NCBI RefSeq assembly: GCF_025860405.1
Contig: NZ_CP063785.1
Location: 7,751,390-7,815,389, forward strand
Source: Tolypothrix sp. PCC 7712
Lineage (GTDB): Bacteria; Cyanobacteriota; Cyanobacteriia; Cyanobacteriales; Nostocaceae
Length of the DNA stretch: 64,000 bases
Reading direction: 5' to 3'
Shown here: positions 52,560-62,800 of the stretch, piece by piece
Layout of the letters: every line of letters starts with the position of its first letter
Position numbering within the stretch: the stretch's first letter is position 1
Made by a program: the position numbers and the translations under genes
Notes under the pieces: generated by a model
What the model was told of the DNA's origin: nothing
What the model saw: only the letters and a program-made list of their open reading frames with translations
The model's database searches: none

Positions 52560-53277
52560 ACCAGCCTAAGTCATGTCCGCCCACTTGCTGATGTGCCAAG
52601 CTAGCTGATTCTGGCCTAATTAGTTGAGGTTTACCAGCCGCCTCAGCGAGTAACTGGGCTTGACAAGAACGCTCCATTGTGATAAACCACCAAGCAGTTT
52701 CATCAACTGAGTGACCAACTGTCAATAAGCCATGATTCTTCAGAATTATGGCTTTATTGTTGCCTAAAGTTTCGGCAATTCGCTTACCTTCAGCAACTTC
52801 GAGAACTACCCCTGTATAGTCATCAAATAGACTATGGTCTTGGTAGAAAGCACAAGCATCTTGAGTTAAGGGGTCAAGCAGGCGACCAAGGCTAGACCAA
52901 CTTTTACCATAAACCGAATGGGCATGAGCTGCAGCTACTACATCAGGACGGGCTGCATGGATTTGGGAATGAATTGCAAAAGCTGCACCATTGATGGGGC
53001 GATCGCCTTCGACAATTTCGCCTTTCTGGTTTACTAAAATTAGGTCGCTCACGCGCATTAAACCGAAGTGTTTTCCTAAGGGATTAACCCAGAATTGCTC
53101 GGGATTTTCTGGATCGCGGACAGTGATATGACCTGCAATACCTTCATCAAATCCAAAGCGGGCGAACAGTCGGAATGCGGCTGCTAGGCGTTGCTTGCGG
53201 TGTAGACGTTCTTCTTTCAACGAAGCAAAGGTGGGTTGCTGAAAAAAGTTTGGCTTGGCCCTGGATATTGCTTGCAT
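52501..53277 (-). CDS. Class II aldolase/adducin-family protein
   Basis: 258 residues. Single class II aldolase/adducin domain, a zinc enzyme family that includes fuculose- and rhamnulose-phosphate aldolases and ribulose-5-P 4-epimerase. Metal ligands: AHAHSVYGKS (two His) and KNHGLLTVG (third His), with an acidic residue in the N-terminal half (HITVRDPENPEQFWVNPLG). Complete. The substrate is unknown; members of this form in cyanobacteria are not characterised. Its 3' end overlaps the GDSL gene by 59 bp. Confidence 0.9.
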   Translation of the reverse strand: MQAISRAKPNFFQQPTFASLKEERLHRKQRLAAAFRLFARFGFDEGIAGHITVRDPENPEQFWVNPLGKHFGLMRVSDLILVNQKGEIVEGDRPINGAAFAIHSQIHAARPDVVAAAHAHSVYGKSWSSLGRLLDPLTQDACAFYQDHSLFDDYTGVVLEVAEGKRIAETLGNNKAIILKNHGLLTVGHSVDETAWWFITMERSCQAQLLAEAAGKPQLIRPESASLAHQQVGGHDLGWFSFQPLYELIVQQEPDLLS

Positions 53278-53347
53278 TTTGACCTTTGGATATATGATTG
53301 TCCGTAAAAATCTTTATACTTAATTGTTAGCTTAAAATTTTAGCTCT

Positions 53348-54391
53348 ATGTGGGATTACGAGCATTTATTCAAAATAATTGCAGAATTGGTGATGCATCA
53401 TTCTCCCAGTGGTGTAGAGGCGGAAATTAACCAATTTTTACTGCAAGAATTTGCCAAACTGGGTGTAGAAGTATGGAGCGATCGCGCTGATAATGTCATT
53501 GCCAAAATTCCTGGTAAAAATCCTGACAGAGCAATTGCGATTACTGCTCATAAAGACGAAATTGGTGCGATTGTCAAAACTATTGGCGATCACGGACGTG
53601 TAGAAGTCCGCAAACTCGGTGGTTCTTACCCGTGGATTTACGGTGAAGGTGTTGTAGATTTATTAGGCGATGCCGAAACTATTAGCGGTATTCTCAGCTT
53701 TGGTTCTCGTCATGTTTCCCATGAATCACCCCAAAAAGTCCAGCAGGAAGATACTAGCATTAAGTGGGAAAATGCTTGGATTGAAACCAAATGTACCACT
53801 GCTGAGTTAGAAGCAGCTGGGATTCGTCCTGGTACGAGAATGGTAGTTGGTAAACATCGCAAGCATCCCATTAGATTAAAGGATCACATTGCCAGCTACA
53901 CTCTAGATAACAAAGCTTCTGTGGCCATTCTGCTAGCACTAGCGCAACAACTCAAACAACCAGCAGTCGATGTTTATTTAGTCGCCTCAGCCAAAGAAGA
54001 AGTAGGTGCGATCGGGGCGCTATTTTTCACCCAAAATCAGGTATTGGATGCGTTGATTGCTTTGGAAATTTGTCCTTTATCCAGCGAATATCCGATTGAG
54101 GATGGTAAAAGCCCGGTGATTCTCTCTCAAGATGCCTATGGCATATATGATGAGGCATTGAATGGGCAACTATGCCATTGTGCCAAACAGATAGAGATTC
54201 CAGTGCAACTCACAATTCTCAGTCAGTTTGGTAGTGATGCTTCGATTGCCATGAAATTTGGCCATGTAGGGCGTGCTGCTTGCTTGGCATTTCCGACACA
54301 AAACACTCATGGCTATGAAATTGCTCATTTAGGCGCGATCGCTAACTGCATATCTTTACTGCAAAACTTTTGTGAAAATTATCCTGCTTGA
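53348..54391 (+). CDS. M42-family zinc aminopeptidase
   Basis: 347 residues. M42 (FrvX-like) co-catalytic zinc aminopeptidases form large tetrahedral complexes in the cytoplasm. Metal ligands and catalytic residues: TAHKDEIGAI (His, Asp), LDNKASVAIL (bridging Asp), AKEEVGAIGA (catalytic Glu and ligand Glu), ALEICPLSSEY, and the C-terminal THGYEIAHLGAI (His). A long insert (ISGILSFGSRH..HPIRLKDHIAS) is the usual family sub-domain. Complete. Divergent from the aldolase gene, 70 bp between the start codons. Confidence 0.92.
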   Translation: MWDYEHLFKIIAELVMHHSPSGVEAEINQFLLQEFAKLGVEVWSDRADNVIAKIPGKNPDRAIAITAHKDEIGAIVKTIGDHGRVEVRKLGGSYPWIYGEGVVDLLGDAETISGILSFGSRHVSHESPQKVQQEDTSIKWENAWIETKCTTAELEAAGIRPGTRMVVGKHRKHPIRLKDHIASYTLDNKASVAILLALAQQLKQPAVDVYLVASAKEEVGAIGALFFTQNQVLDALIALEICPLSSEYPIEDGKSPVILSQDAYGIYDEALNGQLCHCAKQIEIPVQLTILSQFGSDASIAMKFGHVGRAACLAFPTQNTHGYEIAHLGAIANCISLLQNFCENYPA

Positions 54392-54780
54392 CTATATGGG
54401 CGTGAGTGAGTGCGATCGCATAAATTCCACCAATTATGCAATACTCCCAAAGCAACAATTTTTCCCTTTAAAGCAAATACCTGATTTTTTATGATTTTTT
54501 ACCCTAGGAAGACAGGATAGTTGGACGGTATAAATTTATAGTGAGTACGTCAGTTTCCAGTAGGGTTAACGCATTTTCTTGCCAAACTTGTTTCCATTAA
54601 GGATTAGGTTTACTCAATGTCAATATTGGGTGGAATTATAATCCTGATGTATACAACCTCTAGAGTTGAGATTCGTTAGCCCTGCTGTTTTTGTTTGATT
54701 AAAATAAAATTTTTTTTTCATTACTTGGCTAGATTTTTATTGTCAATTTAATTAAAAATTAATAAATAGGATAAAACATA
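54392..54780. other. Intergenic spacer
   Basis: 389 bp between two plus-strand genes. AT-rich; no gene, no terminator hairpin recognised. A short T-run (54709-54720) follows aaataaaat. Confidence 0.4.
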
Positions 54781-54993
54781 TTGGTTAACCAAAATGATTT
54801 TCTCTATGCTCGTAGTCGCTACTATGGGCAGACTAAGCCTGAAAATGTAGCTTTTAATGCTAATTTACAAGAATTTAGCCAGCGCATTAGCTATATCTCT
54901 AATTTAGTCACAAGTGGAAAAATACCTCCCCATGAAGCTTACCAACATATCAAAGCTCTTTGGCAGGTACTAAAGCGGAGTAAAAACAATTGA
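54781..54993 (+). CDS. Small conserved cyanobacterial protein (DUF7219-like)
   Basis: 70 residues from TTG 54781, with agg 10 bases before it. The sequence NDFLYARSRYYGQTKPENVAFNANLQEFSQRISYISNLVTSG, then HEAYQHIKALWQVLKRSKN has the look of a small all-helical protein that recurs in filamentous cyanobacteria (I believe the family is DUF7219, from memory). Function unknown. No signal, no membrane segment. Confidence 0.72.
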   Translation: MVNQNDFLYARSRYYGQTKPENVAFNANLQEFSQRISYISNLVTSGKIPPHEAYQHIKALWQVLKRSKNN

Positions 54994-55194
54994 AAATAGG
55001 CAAATAAATTCCACAGACAGAGAGTTTTTCTGAAGACTTATAGATGGAATTTGAGAGTTTTTGAAACATAAATTCAGATTTTGTTGATGTTTATCCTTCT
55101 ATAGGGTAAACATCAAGTCTCACATAAAAATTTAAGCAAAGTTTTTACCCTAATTGGCTACAAGGTTCATTTATGTCACACTTTACTTAATGAA

Positions 55195-55266
55195 AGCCGA
55201 TGACGGGATTTGAACCCGTGGCCTGCTGATTACGAATCAGCTGCTCTACCACTGAGCCACATCGGC
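55195..55266 (-). tRNA. tRNA-Thr (CGT anticodon)
   Basis: 72 nt on the minus strand. Acceptor arms gccgatg/catcggc pair fully, the D arm is gctc-agtggta-gagc, the anticodon stem is gctga/tcagc with loop ttcgtaa (anticodon CGT, reading ACG), and the T arm is ttcaaat with the gttcaaatc sequence, stem cgggt/acccg-type. The 3' CCA is not encoded. Discriminator base is T. The gene stands alone. Confidence 0.95.
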
Positions 55267-55301
55267 GTACACAATCCAAGATTGTAGCATAATTTTGACT
55301 C

Positions 55302-55571
55302 ATGGTAGAACCAAATCCTCAAAGTCGCCTTAGCCCTGAACAATACGCCCGTCTCAAAGCTGAAATGGCAGCGCCTTACCGAGGCTTGCGAAAATTTATC
55401 TATATCGCTTGTGGCGCTTCTGGGATGATTGGCGTTTTCGTATTTTTTTTTAGACTGCTTGCTGGGCGGGATGTGGATAGCAGTTTGCCTAGCCTATTAC
55501 TGCAAGTAGGAATTGTTGCGTTAATGGTATTTCTCTGGCGTTGGGAACAGCAAAAGCAAAAACGCTCTTAA
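55302..55571 (+). CDS. DUF3493 small membrane protein
   Basis: 89 residues. After a short soluble start (LSPEQYARLKAEMAAPYRGLRKFIYIACGASG) there are two membrane helices (IACGASGMIGVFVFFFRLLAG, LLLQVGIVALMVFLWRWEQ). The AxxPyrGLRkFiY text is the DUF3493 signature seen in cyanobacteria and chloroplasts. Function not known to me. Short gene, 35 bp from the tRNA start on the other strand. Confidence 0.82.
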   Translation: MVEPNPQSRLSPEQYARLKAEMAAPYRGLRKFIYIACGASGMIGVFVFFFRLLAGRDVDSSLPSLLLQVGIVALMVFLWRWEQQKQKRS

Positions 55572-55596
55572 ATTGATTAGATGTTCCTAAGTTTTA

Positions 55597-55721
55597 CGAC
55601 TTACGCAAAAGTCACGGAATTAAGTCATTACGAGCGTAGCGACGTAATCGCCTGAAATGATGGGATTGCTTCCCTACACTAAGTTCCGGTCGCAATGACA
55701 AATTTTACTTGCGTAAGTCCT
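55597..55721. mobile_element. MITE-like element, GACTTACGCAA ends (copy 2)
   Basis: Matches the element at 14910-15035 over its whole length at about 90% identity: same orientation, same inner pair (gtcattacgagcgtagcgacg / cggtcgcaatgac). Ends are acgacttacgcaa and ttgcgtaagtcct; the left end has lost the first matching bases. No coding capacity. Confidence 0.8.
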
Positions 55722-55925
55722 GAATTTTTGAGATTAGCTTCAAAAAAAATCACAATTTTACTCACAGAACCTCGTCCTCAAGTAATGCTACTTCTTTATA
55801 TCTCTCTATCATATTTAAGTTAATTAACGATAGTTGAATTTTTGAAATATACAGTCAGAAAAAATAAAAAAAATCTTAGGAAATCGAAAAATACAAAATT
55901 TTCTGAGAAACTAAAAATTGTTGAA

Positions 55926-56072
55926 ACGAGGTCAGCCAATATAAAGACCTTGAATATAAATAAGCGAAGTTAAATGAGGGTCAGCTAAATTTTTAGACCC
56001 TAAATTTCAGGAAAAACACAAAATTAAAAGCGCTAAGACTGACAAATTGTTAGCTTGGCGCTTTTAATTTTA
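55926..56072. ncRNA. Candidate structured RNA: three hairpins
   Basis: Three hairpins in a row: aggtc/gacct (55929-55950), agggtc/gaccct (55977-56001), the second a near repeat of the first with the shared loop text agc-aat, and a strong last one, aaaattaaaagcgc/gcgcttttaatttt (56020-56033, 56058-56071), ending in a T-run. The last can be a terminator on either strand; on the minus strand it lies about 245 bp past the SLH gene stop. No promoter is clear. The plus-strand reading as a small RNA of about 150 nt is only a hypothesis. Confidence 0.35.
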
Positions 56073-56316
56073 CGAATTCATAATTATGAGGAAATAAGCT
56101 CGTAGTCAGGAATAATATCCTAGATTTTGAGGCAAATTTTGTGCTAACTACGAACTTATCAAAATTACATTCATGAAACAGGCTACTAGCATTTAATCAC
56201 GTCAATTATGACGCTAGAATAAATTCGGAGTCATGACGAAATTTTTGTATCTTTAAGCACTCTCATCAATAACTACAAAGCTAGCAAAATTTTTGCGATC
56301 GCCCACTAACATTCAT

Positions 56317-57993
56317 CTATGGAACCTTGACCAAATAAGAAGAGGGGATCGCTGGGGCACGTCCAGCATTAACTAGTGCTTGGTACACAAAAGCAGCAAC
56401 TTCTGCCCTAGTAGCGTCACGATTAGGATTAAGTTGCTTGACTGTGGGATAGTTGATCACTATTTGCCGTGCAGTAGCAGCAGCAACTTGATTCAGCGCA
56501 TAATTGGGAATCTGAGCCGCATCACTATAAAAAGTCAGGATATTTTGATTATCCGCAGTTAACCCAAGACCACTAGCTAAAGCAACTAAAGCTTGCACTC
56601 GGGGAATTTGCTGCTGTGGTTTAAATGTACCATCAGGATATCCAGAGACAAATTGGCTTTGGTAAGCAGATTGGATAGCAGCATAAGCCCAAAAATTACT
56701 TGGGACATCCTTAAAACTAATCGCTGGGCGTTTAGATGCTGGTGCCAAAGCTTTGGTGACAATAGTAGCGAATTGAGCGCGTGTTACCGGATCGTTGGGT
56801 TTAAAGGTGCCATCAGGAAAGCCAGCAATAATTTGTTGCGAGGCTAGAGCTTCTATATAGGCCTTTGCCCAGTAACCTGTTGGTACATCATTAAAGGCAG
56901 TAGCACCGCCAACGTTTGCTGCTACAAAATTTACAGAACCAAAGATGCGCTTTTGATCGATATCATTGCCAATAGCGACAATCTGATTTTTGGTGGCATT
57001 ATTTACGTCATAACGGGTGTTATTGCGGATGAGATTACCACCAGGACTTTCATTTGTACCCAAGTCTGGTGCAGCATTAACAGTTGCTACAACACCATCC
57101 CGCTTATTGTTCTGAATGAAATTCTTACGTAGTATAGGTTTACCCGTTTCTGAAATAAAAAGACCGTCTTGGTTTTCGATAATTTGGTTTTCTGTAATTA
57201 AAGGTGTGGAAGTTCCACCAATTGCCAAACCAAAACCAGTATTCTGAAACAAGTTATTCCGAATTTCGCCTTGGGCAGTTTTAGCTACAGAAACCCCATT
57301 ACCTGAGTTCTGCACGAAAACATTGCTTTCGATTTTGGGATTTCCTGTCCCCGTGACAAAAACTCCCTCTCTAAGACTTTCAGTAAAAGTATTATTTGTG
57401 ATCAGGGGATTAGTGGATTCCACCCATACACCTGTACCCCGTTGATTGGGGTTGGTCACAGTGACACCTGCGATCGTGGTGCTATTATCGGCCAGAATTG
57501 TAATATCCTGTCTGGCAAATGTTTTACTGGTGTAGTAACCTCCACCTTTAATTAATATTCCCTGACCTTTGGTGGCTTCATCACCCCGTATAGTTACTCC
57601 TGGTTTAAGGATGAGTGGAAAAGTTTCTCCACTTTGTTGATTATAAGTACCAGGCGCTAATTGAATGACTGTCCCAGCTTGGGCTTTAGTCAGGGCAAAA
57701 GTAATAGTTTTTAAAGCAGCCGCTTGTGTTGTACCTGCAGCAGTATCTGAACCAGTTGCTGAGTTTACATAAATTACAGTTGCAGCTGCTGGAGTTTGTG
57801 CTGTCAGAGTAGGAGCAATACCAGCTTGCCGAATGGAATCAGCATTTACTACGCCAGGTAATATTGTTAAACCACTGGAAACTACTAAAACAGTACTAAT
57901 TCCGGCTCTTAATGGTAGATTAGATCTGAGAAGAATGCCAAAAATAGGGCGAAAACCTTTCGCTGGAATAATGTGAAAACCCCGATATTTCAT
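56317..57993 (-). CDS. Surface protein: beta-helix (DUF1565) plus three SLH domains
   Basis: 558 residues from ATG 57993 (the open frame goes on to a TTG at 58035). The N-terminus has a long signal, with a hydrophobic stretch LRAGISTVLVVSSGLTILPGVVNA. Residues about 75-340 form a right-handed parallel beta-helix: IYVNSATGSDTAAGT (DUF1565 start), then repeated NNTFTES, ESNVFVQNS, RNNLFQNT, TENQIIENQ, RKNFIQNN rungs. Three SLH domains follow (about 360-420, 425-480, 490-545: AFNDVPTGYWAKAYIEALASQQIIAGFPDGTFKPNDPVTRAQFA; FKDVPSNFWA...). Such proteins are wall-bound outer-envelope proteins of cyanobacteria. Confidence 0.9.
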   Translation of the reverse strand: MKYRGFHIIPAKGFRPIFGILLRSNLPLRAGISTVLVVSSGLTILPGVVNADSIRQAGIAPTLTAQTPAAATVIYVNSATGSDTAAGTTQAAALKTITFALTKAQAGTVIQLAPGTYNQQSGETFPLILKPGVTIRGDEATKGQGILIKGGGYYTSKTFARQDITILADNSTTIAGVTVTNPNQRGTGVWVESTNPLITNNTFTESLREGVFVTGTGNPKIESNVFVQNSGNGVSVAKTAQGEIRNNLFQNTGFGLAIGGTSTPLITENQIIENQDGLFISETGKPILRKNFIQNNKRDGVVATVNAAPDLGTNESPGGNLIRNNTRYDVNNATKNQIVAIGNDIDQKRIFGSVNFVAANVGGATAFNDVPTGYWAKAYIEALASQQIIAGFPDGTFKPNDPVTRAQFATIVTKALAPASKRPAISFKDVPSNFWAYAAIQSAYQSQFVSGYPDGTFKPQQQIPRVQALVALASGLGLTADNQNILTFYSDAAQIPNYALNQVAAATARQIVINYPTVKQLNPNRDATRAEVAAFVYQALVNAGRAPAIPSSYLVKVP

Positions 57994-58290
57994 TTTTGAT
58001 GTCTGTGAAGTGCTGAATGAAGTTACCTTAAACAATAAGGTGGTAGGTGACAGCTATTAAGCTGCCAAACCCATGCAAAACTATACCGGATCGTCAGCAA
58101 TTGATCAGCTAAATTTCACAGATAAATTACAGAACTTATATTATTTATCACTAAAAATTTTTGTAAAGCCACTTTCGAGAACTGATATCACTCGATGGCG
58201 GGTATCAATACATATTCAGCGCCGGATGCGCCAATAGATTTTGCAGAAATATCATTTCCACCACAGCCAGCTTTTGGGAAATCAACAGAC

Positions 58291-58806
58291 ATGCGGTATC
58301 ACTTTCTGAGTTTAGTGCAGATTTTGCTGTTGACAGTTGCTACTCCTGCCTGGGCAGCAGAACAAGTAGTGTTGAACTACAAAGTTTTTCGGGAATCACT
58401 TTCAGTAGAGGAAATTTCGAGATTTGCCCAAACAGGCGAACTTTCTAGTTCCCTCAACATAAATTTTGCTTTGGCGCGGCAAAACCCCAAAGCAGTACGT
58501 CAGTATTTAACGCAACCAGTGAAAGTAAACCCAGTGTTTTTAGATAGGGTTTTAAATACGCCCATTGGTAACGTGATTTTGGATCAAATTAGTCAAGTAA
58601 TTCATACACCGTCCCAAAAGGCAGACAGGCAAGCTTTACGTGCTGCTTTAGTGCTTTCTGCTAGGCAAGATAGCCAGATAACGCTAATCGAAATTTTAAA
58701 AAATTATCCTACATCAGAAGTGGAAGTTGACGGGGATCGGTTGGAAACTGCCTACCGCCAACTCCGGCGCTTGCAGACGAACATAGAAAATCTGATGGGC
58801 GTTTAG
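58291..58806 (+). CDS. DUF1400 exported protein
   Basis: 171 residues from ATG 58291, the point where a signal sequence begins (MRYHFLSLVQILLLTVATPAWAAEQ). The rest is one DUF1400 domain: VLNYKVFRESLSVEEISRFAQTGELSSSLNINFALARQNPKAVRQYLTQPVKVNPVFLDRVLNTPIGNVILDQISQVI. In other cyanobacteria this domain stands in front of an alpha/beta hydrolase; here it is alone. Function unknown. Earlier in-frame starts (58195) would bury the signal. Its stop codon overlaps that of the next gene on the other strand by 3 bp. Confidence 0.85.
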   Translation: MRYHFLSLVQILLLTVATPAWAAEQVVLNYKVFRESLSVEEISRFAQTGELSSSLNINFALARQNPKAVRQYLTQPVKVNPVFLDRVLNTPIGNVILDQISQVIHTPSQKADRQALRAALVLSARQDSQITLIEILKNYPTSEVEVDGDRLETAYRQLRRLQTNIENLMGV

Positions 58807-59000
58807 TAAGCCAGTGTTTCTAAAGTTTCCCGCAAATAGCGTTGTACTTGTTGTTCCAGACGTACTCCATCTAATTGCAAATCGTGCTCTAGTTGCCAGC
58901 GTTGGAAACCAGAACTAGCGGCGATCGCGGATTTGAGGCTGTGCCAAATTTCACTATCATCAGTAAATTGGCGATCGCTAGAAGTTGGAATTTGAGCCAT
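58803..59000 (-). CDS. Small hypothetical protein
   Basis: 65 residues: short helical protein with WHSLKSAIAASSGFQRWQLEHDLQ and VRLEQQVQRYLRETLETLAY. It resembles small cyanobacterial hypotheticals of unknown role. It is placed between the convergent DUF1400 gene and the membrane-protein gene. No Shine-Dalgarno of note. Confidence 0.6.
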   Translation of the reverse strand: MAQIPTSSDRQFTDDSEIWHSLKSAIAASSGFQRWQLEHDLQLDGVRLEQQVQRYLRETLETLAY

Positions 59001-59092
59001 AGTTTCTCATTCCTCGGTTTTAACTTCAAAATGTACCGCAGGTTTCACTTTTTGCAATCCGACTTTCACAGGAGAAAATAGATGATTTTTTC

Positions 59093-59746
59093 CTAATCTT
59101 CATCGGTGTTTTGCTCTAGGTTCTGCTGGGTGTTTGTATTCATACCTAACACGGATTTAAATAACCGGGGCAATATTTGATTCACCCGCACCCCTACAAT
59201 TGTGTAATCCTGCTGAATCTTATCTAAAGGTAATGGTTCTATGGCTGCAAATTCTGTGTCATTAGTCACCAAAATTCTGGCTACACTCACGGGAATTTGC
59301 AAAAACAGATTGCTGGCAAAAAAAGCTAAAGCAGCTAGCAGCAATCCGACGCTGCGCCATTGGGGTAGAAAACTGGCAATGTTGGCTACCAGTGGCGCAG
59401 CTTGGTACATTTGCCACAGCACCCCTACTAATAATATTGCTGCTAAAACGGACAGCACGCGATTTAAATTAGTATTAATTAAACAAAGAATTTTGCGTTG
59501 CTGCTCAGTCAGATTCTCTGGTTTGAGAGCAACGCCCAAAATCGCAAATATGTAAAATGGGCGACGAAATTGCATCCACAGTAGTGGTAATACACCAATC
59601 GCCGCCACTAAACATAGCTCCATCCAGACAGGCAAGACTGGCTCGCCTACGGATAGAAACACTAGGCACAAAAACAAAAAAATTGGCAGCGTCGCCAAAC
59701 CAGCGACATGAAGCCACAAGATAGGTTCAGAGCGAAATGAGGCCAT
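59093..59746 (-). CDS. Low-complexity-tail membrane protein
   Basis: 217 residues with four or five membrane segments: LWLHVAGLATLPIFLFLCLVFL, LCLVAAIGVLPLLWMQF, LSVLAAILLVGVLWQMY, SVGLLLAALAFFASNLFL. A soluble region follows (LVTNDTEFAAIEPLPLDKIQQDYTIVGVRVNQILP), and a Asn/Gln/Glu/Asp-rich tail ends it. This type is commonly found next to infB in cyanobacteria and is known as a 'low-complexity tail membrane protein'; no function is known. 114 bp downstream of infB, same strand. Confidence 0.75.
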   Translation of the reverse strand: MASFRSEPILWLHVAGLATLPIFLFLCLVFLSVGEPVLPVWMELCLVAAIGVLPLLWMQFRRPFYIFAILGVALKPENLTEQQRKILCLINTNLNRVLSVLAAILLVGVLWQMYQAAPLVANIASFLPQWRSVGLLLAALAFFASNLFLQIPVSVARILVTNDTEFAAIEPLPLDKIQQDYTIVGVRVNQILPRLFKSVLGMNTNTQQNLEQNTDED

Positions 59747-59860
59747 AGTTACATTTCTCGATTCTGAGTGGTAGGTGCTGAGTTGTAAGTTGCGAGTATT
59801 GAGAATGAGAACTCAAAACTCAGAGCTTTTACTTAGAACTCAGCACTAGTAGACTCAGCA

Positions 59861-62800
59861 CTACTTTGTCATTGTCAGGGTGCGACGCTTAGTTACCATT
59901 TGATAAGCTTCGATGATGTCACCTTCAGCCCAATCGTGGAATTTATCTATGCCAATACCGCATTCATAACCGGCATTGACTTCGCGCGCATCTTCTTTCA
60001 TCCGTTTTAGGGAGTCCAGAACGCCTTCGTAAATTACCTTATTGCCACGACGTACCCGCACTTTGCAGTTACGGACTAGTTTGCCAGATTGTACATAACA
60101 ACCAGCAACCGCACCGCGACCAACTGGGAAGACAGCACGGACTTCGGTTTGACCCAGGGGTTCTTCCACCAATTCTGGTTCCAACAGACCTTCCAAGGCT
60201 CCTTGAATATCTTCGAGGAGTTTGTAGATGATGTTGTATTCCCGCACATCTACACCAGCTTCATCAGCAGCTTGTCTGGCTCCACTAGCGTAGGTGGTGT
60301 TGAAGCCAATAATGACGGCGTTACTAGCAGCAGCTAAGTCGATATCTGTTTCGGTGATTTCGCCAGCAGTTGCTAACAGCATCCGGATTTGAACTTCGTT
60401 TTGCGGGATTTGTCTGAGCGATCCCACAATCGCTTCCACGGAACCTTGTACGTCTGCTTTCAGGATCAAGTTGAGTTCTTTCAACTCGCCTTCTTGTGCT
60501 TGAGCTGACAGGGTTGTGAGGGTAACGCGTCCCTGTAAGAGTCGGGATTGACGTTGTTTGTCGGCGCGATCGCTGGCTAGGGCGCGTGCTTCTTTTTCGT
60601 TCTCGAAAGCCTCGAAGTCATCACCTGCGGCTGGTACATCGCTCAACCCTAAGACTTCGACAGCAAAGGAAGGGCTAGCAATGTCTACTCTTCTACCTCT
60701 GTCATCGACCATTGCCCGCACTTTACCAAATGCGGAGCCAGCGACTAACATATCGCCGACATGCAGGGTGCCATTTTGAATCAGCAAGGTAGCAACTGCG
60801 CCCTTGGCTTTATCCAAATGTGCTTCAATGACAGTTCCTTTCGCAGCTCGGTCTGGGTTAGCAGATAGTTCGGCAACTTCTGCAACTAGCAGAATCATCT
60901 CCAGAAGTGTATCGAGGTTCTCTCCCTTGATCGCACTCACGGGAACCATAATTGTTTCACCACCCCAGTCTTCTGCTGTCAGACCGTAGTTGGTAAGTTC
61001 TTGTTTTACCCGCTCTGGTTGTGCGCCTTCTTTGTCAATCTTGTTAATGGCTACAACAATGGGCACTCCCGCAGCCTGAGCGTGGCTGATGGCTTCAATG
61101 GTTTGCGGACGTACACCATCGTCAGCAGCTACTACCAAAACGGCAATATCTGTGACTCTTGCTCCTCTGGCCCGCATAGCGGTGAATGCTTCGTGACCAG
61201 GGGTATCGAGGAAGACGATTTGCTGTGGCTTACCTTCATGTTCGATATCCACATGGTATGCGCCAATATGCTGAGTGATCCCCCCAGCTTCGCCAGCGGC
61301 CACTTTGGTTTTGCGGATCGAGTCCAGCAAGGTGGTTTTCCCGTGGTCTACGTGACCCATAATGGTCACCACTGGTGGACGGCGATGGAGATTTTCCATG
61401 TCTGCCAGATCCAGCATTTCTGTGACTTTGCGGGCTTCTGCTTCTGGTTCGGCGGTTTCAACTGCTACTTCTAAATCGTTACAAATTAAGGTAATAGTTG
61501 GCACATCCAGATTTTGGGTGATGCTCACTGCCATACCTTTGAGGAACAGGATTTTCACAATCTCTGTATCCGCGATCGCTAAAGCGTCAGCCAGTTCCTG
61601 CACTGTCATTGGCCCAGTTACCACCAATTTTTCTGGACGTTCCCGCTTAGTCTCTACTTCTTGACGACGATTTTGGTCGCGATTGGTAGCAGCAGACTTT
61701 TTCCCTCTAGTGGTAGGGCTAGCAACAGCTATTGCAGGTTGTTGTGTTGGTCGCGTAGCTTTTGGTTTGGGAGGACGAGCGATGGAAAGGCTGACCTGGA
61801 TTGTAGCTGGAATTTCCAGACCTTCTTCATCCAGTAAATCGTCTTCCTCAAAATCATCATCTAAAAGTGGCTTGACTCGCTTACCTTTAACACCAGCCTT
61901 GCCAGACTTTTCTTTGATTTCATCAATTATTTCTTCTTCTTGCCACTTTTTACCACCTTTGGATGGACGAGGTGGTGTGGGACGTTTCAAATCAAGGATA
62001 TCAGCAGGAATCGCTTCATCCAGTGTTGTTGTTGCTGCTGCTTTCCCTGCTCCGCCTTGCATGGGTCTGGGTGGCGTAGCAATAGGCATTGCTGCTACAG
62101 ATTCGCTGGGACGAACTGGTCTGCTGGGTCTTTGAGAATCGGCGAATGGTGCTCCACCAGGAGCACGATTTCCTCTTTGTTCCGGTTTAACTGGGCCGGG
62201 TGTAGCACGAGCCTGTTTTTGTGGTGTAGGCTGTGCTGTTGGATCTGTGCCTGGTTTGGCCGCCCTGGGCTTAATTTGCTCGCGTTCTTCTTCGCCGCGT
62301 TTGGGGCGTTCGCGTTTGAGAATTGGTTTGTCTGCCTGACTCAGAGGCTCGGTCTCTGGTGCTTCAGATACTGGTCTGGCTGGTGGCGCAACTAGTTGAG
62401 GTTTTTGCGGTTTCTCTGGCCTCGGTTTAGCTGAAACTGGTTTTTCTGGCTTTTCCCCAACTATTTTTTCTTTCGGTTGGGCATTAGGCGTTGTATCCGC
62501 ATTTTTAACAGCTGGTTGCTGTGGGGTCTCAGATTGATTCCGGGGTACGGGTCGAGTTGGTGCCGTCGGCTGCATGGGTGAGACTGGTGTAGCGAAGGGC
62601 TTTGGAGGTGAAGGAGGATTAGCTTCAGACAAAGCAGATGGGGTATTAGTAGTAACTGATGCCTCTGGGGCGTTAGAGTTAGGATTTCTCAATATTTTGG
62701 GTTTACGAATTTCCAAAATTTGTTGTTTGTGAGGTGGTGGTGCAGGTCGATTGCGAGAGCCAGCTTGTGGCCCATTTGCTTGATGTGTGTTGAGGCCTGT

